Of a stretch of 63,970 nt of DNA, positions 61,574 through 63,970 are shown piece after piece. How positions within the stretch are numbered: the stretch's first letter is position 1; each line of letters begins with the position of its first letter. Source of the stretch: Cryomorphaceae bacterium. Its GTDB lineage: Bacteria > Bacteroidota > Bacteroidia > Flavobacteriales_D > Crocinitomicaceae. Position numbers and translations under genes: made by a program. The DNA is taken from assembly GCA_021299335.1 (NCBI GenBank), contig JAJTGF010000002.1, positions 1 through 63,970 on the forward strand, written 5' to 3'. The notes under the pieces are model-generated. The model saw only the letters and a program-made list of their open reading frames with translations, made no database searches and was not told where the DNA came from.

Positions 61574-63475
61574 TTAGGCTGGCTGCGTACGGTTTTCTTT
61601 GAGCGTATTAAAGAAAATGATACCGTAACCTATCGCGAGCATCAAATGGAAAGGCACCATTCCTAAGTCACCATATATCGCTCTGTTGACTGCCGTAAAG
61701 CCGAAAGTTACCATGAAAATTCCTTCCATGATATTGATGATCGAAAGGCTCTTCTTGTCGTATTTATTGCCCTTGAATTCATCTTTCTTCGCAACATTGA
61801 ACTTTGGCGTGCGCACAAAAGAACTCTTGATCCCGAGGTAACCCTCAATCACCGCCACTGCATTGCTGAGGCCGAGCGCCATTGAAACCGTTAAAAACTG
61901 TACAAAACGCCCCAAGAAACGGAAGAGGTCGCCAAAAAAGTTACCGCGCTTGTCGCGGAAAGAATTCCAGTAGTAGAAGCCCAAGAAGATGGTACTCGAG
62001 AAGAAGTACATCCCGTACTTGATAAAGATATTGAGATCAGAGAAAGAATCTTTGATGTGCAATACTGCCAAACTTAGTAGGGAAAGGATCAAGATAAAGA
62101 CGAAAACGGATGAGTTGAAAAGGTGCGCCAAACCGTGAATGCGATCTCCAATTTTAAGACCTTTGGTAGTTGCCAAGCGCTTCCACATCTTGATGAATAC
62201 TTCTGCCCCGCCTTTCATCCATCGGTGCTGTTGGCTTTTGAGCGCAGACATGGTAATCGGCAATTCTGCAGGCGACTCCACTTCTTCTAAGTATACAAAA
62301 CGCCAGCCTTTCATTTGGGCGCGGTAGCTGAGGTCGAGGTCTTCGGTAATGGTGTCGTGTTCCCAACCGCCAGCGTCGTCAATGGTAGCACGGCGCCATA
62401 CTCCAGCAGTACCGTTAAAGTTGATGTAGTGCCCGCTGGCATTGCGACCACCTTGCTCAATGGCAAAGTGCCCGTTCAGGCCAAAAGCTTGCAACTCCGT
62501 GAGCAATGAATAATCTTTGTTGAGGTGACCCCAACGCGTTTGTACCACACCCACATTTTCAGTGAAATAAGGAATGGTACGCAACAAGAAATCTTTGCTC
62601 GGCACAAAATCAGCATCGAAAATGGCGATGAATTCTCCTTCAACTTTATCCATAGCACAATCCAAAGCACCTGCTTTGTAACCGGTGCGGTCTGTGCGGT
62701 GCACATGCTGAATATTGATGCCGCGGGCAGCTACTTCTGCACACTTGTTGGCAATGATGTCTTTGGTTTCATCGGTAGAATCATCGAGCACTTGAATTTG
62801 GAATTTATCGCGCGGATAATCCATTTCTGCACAAGTTTCGATGATGCGCTCAGCCACATACATTTCATTGAACATCGGCAATTGCACCGTAACTTTTGGC
62901 GCTGTTGCAAGATCAAATGGTGGGGTAACGCGGCTTTGTTGTTTTTTCTTATTCCTGACATAGGCAATTGCCAAACTCAATTGAATGACGCTATAGAAGA
63001 AAATCAAGACCAAACACAAACCGTAAATCACCAAAATGATGCGGGCCACCATATGAGACCAATAATGTTCTTGGCCTTTATAATCGCCCCAGTTGAACAA
63101 CCAAGATACTTTGAGTTGGGCAGAAAAAGGTTGGGTTTGGCTGAACGTATAATGAACAAGGTGTTCTTTGGCATTGGTTTCGAACACTTTTAAGACCGCT
63201 GCACGGTAATCTTTGTCAATGAGTTTAATGGTAGACTTCCCGATCGGTACATTTCTAAAAGTGAATTTTCCGTTTTCGTCGGTCTCAGTCGTATATACTT
63301 TTCCTGTGACGGCTGATTTGAGCTGAACCTCAACTTCTTCAACTTCAGATTTTGTCTTGAAATCTACGAGAAAACCTTCGATTTTTTTAGATACAGGAAT
63401 CGCGAGGTCTTTGTGCGCATGGCTAGAAAAAGCAATAAAAAGACCAAAAAAGAGGAGTAATAAAGAATTCTTCAT
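61574..63475 (-). CDS. Cellulose-synthase-like GT2 glycosyltransferase with N-terminal CarboxypepD_reg-like domain
   Basis: A protein of about 633 residues. The track starts at 63586, but the ATG at 63475 opens a signal sequence (MKNSLLLLFFGLFIAFSSHA). A beta-sandwich of the carboxypeptidase regulatory-like type (about 28-105: GFLVDFKTKSEVEEVEV, DENGKFTFRNVPIG) is followed by a TM segment (about 140-165) and a processive GT2 domain. GT2 motifs are VLDDSTDETK, AIFDADFVPS, TEDLDLSYRAQ and QQHRWMKGG (QxxRW). Four or five C-terminal TM helices follow. It should make a beta-linked polysaccharide and extrude it. The extra domain faces the periplasm. Confidence 0.88.
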   Translation of the reverse strand: MKNSLLLLFFGLFIAFSSHAHKDLAIPVSKKIEGFLVDFKTKSEVEEVEVQLKSAVTGKVYTTETDENGKFTFRNVPIGKSTIKLIDKDYRAAVLKVFETNAKEHLVHYTFSQTQPFSAQLKVSWLFNWGDYKGQEHYWSHMVARIILVIYGLCLVLIFFYSVIQLSLAIAYVRNKKKQQSRVTPPFDLATAPKVTVQLPMFNEMYVAERIIETCAEMDYPRDKFQIQVLDDSTDETKDIIANKCAEVAARGINIQHVHRTDRTGYKAGALDCAMDKVEGEFIAIFDADFVPSKDFLLRTIPYFTENVGVVQTRWGHLNKDYSLLTELQAFGLNGHFAIEQGGRNASGHYINFNGTAGVWRRATIDDAGGWEHDTITEDLDLSYRAQMKGWRFVYLEEVESPAELPITMSALKSQQHRWMKGGAEVFIKMWKRLATTKGLKIGDRIHGLAHLFNSSVFVFILILSLLSLAVLHIKDSFSDLNIFIKYGMYFFSSTIFLGFYYWNSFRDKRGNFFGDLFRFLGRFVQFLTVSMALGLSNAVAVIEGYLGIKSSFVRTPKFNVAKKDEFKGNKYDKKSLSIINIMEGIFMVTFGFTAVNRAIYGDLGMVPFHLMLAIGYGIIFFNTLKENRTQPA

Positions 63476-63508
63476 TCGAGAAAACGCAATAGTTGTGAAA
63501 ATAAAAAG

Positions 63509-63516
63509 CAAATATA
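63509..63516 (-). promoter_or_regulatory. Candidate -7 element for the GT2 gene
   Basis: TATATTTG on the minus strand fits TAnnTTTG and ends 33 bp before the preferred GT2 ATG at 63475. It lies upstream of that start but inside the longer ORF-track version, which supports the shorter start. Confidence 0.4.
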
Positions 63517-63519
63517 GAT

Positions 63520-63970
63520 TTATTCTTTCATTAAGGTCATTTCGTCGACCAAGTGTTTGGCGCCAGAGTAAATATCCATGACCCAAAGTACATAGCGGAT
63601 GTCCACCACAATGTTGCGGCAGCGGTTCGGATCAAATAAATAATCGCTCATGGTGCTTTCCCAACTGCGGTCAAAATTGAGCCCCATCAGGTAACCGTTT
63701 TCGTCGAGTACTGGCGAACCAGAATTACCGCCTGTTGTATGGTTAGAACCTGTAAAGCAAACCCATAATTCATCGCCTTGCGCATACGGGCCATAGTTTT
63801 TGGCGGCATGCAAGTCGAGCATGCGCGGCAAGAGTTCAAAATCAGGGTTGCCTGTATTGTATTTGGCCACAATACCATCTAAAGTGGTGTGTTCGGTGTA
63901 GCGCATGCCATCGGTTGGTGCCGAACCTTCGAGCTGCCCATAGGTAATGCGCAACGTAGAGTTGGCATCG
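63520..63970 (-). CDS. C-terminal part of an S46 family dipeptidyl-peptidase
   Basis: About 150 residues are visible; the gene continues past the right edge. DANSTLRITYG at the window border, TTGGNSGSPVLDENGYLMGLNFD with the catalytic serine (GNSGSP), and NRCRNIVVDIRYVLWVMD near the end are hallmarks of the S46 family (DPP7/DPP11). These are periplasmic exopeptidases that release dipeptides for peptide catabolism. It ends about 45 bp before the preferred start of the GT2 gene. Confidence 0.93.
   Translation of the reverse strand, partial: DANSTLRITYGQLEGSAPTDGMRYTEHTTLDGIVAKYNTGNPDFELLPRMLDLHAAKNYGPYAQGDELWVCFTGSNHTTGGNSGSPVLDENGYLMGLNFDRSWESTMSDYLFDPNRCRNIVVDIRYVLWVMDIYSGAKHLVDEMTLMKE

Overview
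The window looks like a chromosomal segment of a gliding or surface-living member of the Bacteroidota, most likely Flavobacteriales. The evidence is a gliding-motility ABC ATPase gene (gldA), six secreted proteins with probable type IX secretion (T9SS) C-terminal sorting domains, a split transketolase, an F-ATPase operon without the beta and epsilon genes, and promoter-like TAnnTTTG elements instead of sigma70 -10 boxes. I cannot name a genus. The content is mostly housekeeping. I see no prophage, integrase, insertion sequence, CRISPR array, rRNA or tRNA gene, and no gene-free stretch longer than about 200 bp.

Layout. 1-3.3 kb: a partial gene (possibly xseA), a small membrane protein, a LamG/Ig-repeat T9SS cargo and a DUF3108 protein. 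3.3-11.1 kb: a tightly packed minus-strand run of LRR protein, GH25 lysozyme, membrane protein, rnpA, S41 protease, O-antigen-ligase-like protein, gldA and tyrS. 11.2-14.9 kb: a T9SS cargo, then queA-ribF and a small membrane protein. 15-19.4 kb: an SGNH-SGNH-MBOAT acyl-transfer operon. 19.4-24.5 kb: a thioredoxin-like DUF255 protein and a transketolase whose two half-genes flank a secreted vWA gene. 24.6-32 kb: a type B T9SS cargo with a small upstream partner, hutU, an alkaline-phosphatase-fold protein and a nidogen-like T9SS cargo. 32.1-35.9 kb: sufABCD. 36-41 kb: atpBEFHAG, converging on suf at a strong bidirectional terminator.

41-47.4 kb is rich in heme biosynthesis genes: hemJ beside the atp operon, then hemA-hemC-hemD, with methylmalonyl-CoA epimerase and a HAD phosphatase between. 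47.4-48.7 kb is a small operon of a MazG-like pyrophosphohydrolase, a degenerate DEAD-box domain and a conserved small protein. At 48.7 kb an aldehyde dehydrogenase gene is broken by an internal deletion. It is followed by a GH16 glucanase, a DUF4421-like outer-membrane protein, an S9 oligopeptidase, and a three-gene unit of methyltransferase, MbnP-like copper protein with a T9SS tail, and MauG/MbnH-like diheme enzyme. The window ends with aspS, a DUF3050 protein, cysS, a DUF4783 protein, a cellulose-synthase-like GT2 with an extra periplasmic domain, and a truncated S46 peptidase.

The observations I rate highest are: (i) a recurring -7 promoter box ending exactly four bases before the start codon at several genes, which predicts leaderless mRNAs; (ii) a perfect 14-bp hairpin plus T-run between atpE and atpF, which could set subunit-c expression; (iii) an MbnP/MbnH-type pair whose MbnP carries a T9SS sorting domain; (iv) a vWA gene translationally coupled inside a split transketolase; and (v) the deleted aldehyde dehydrogenase.
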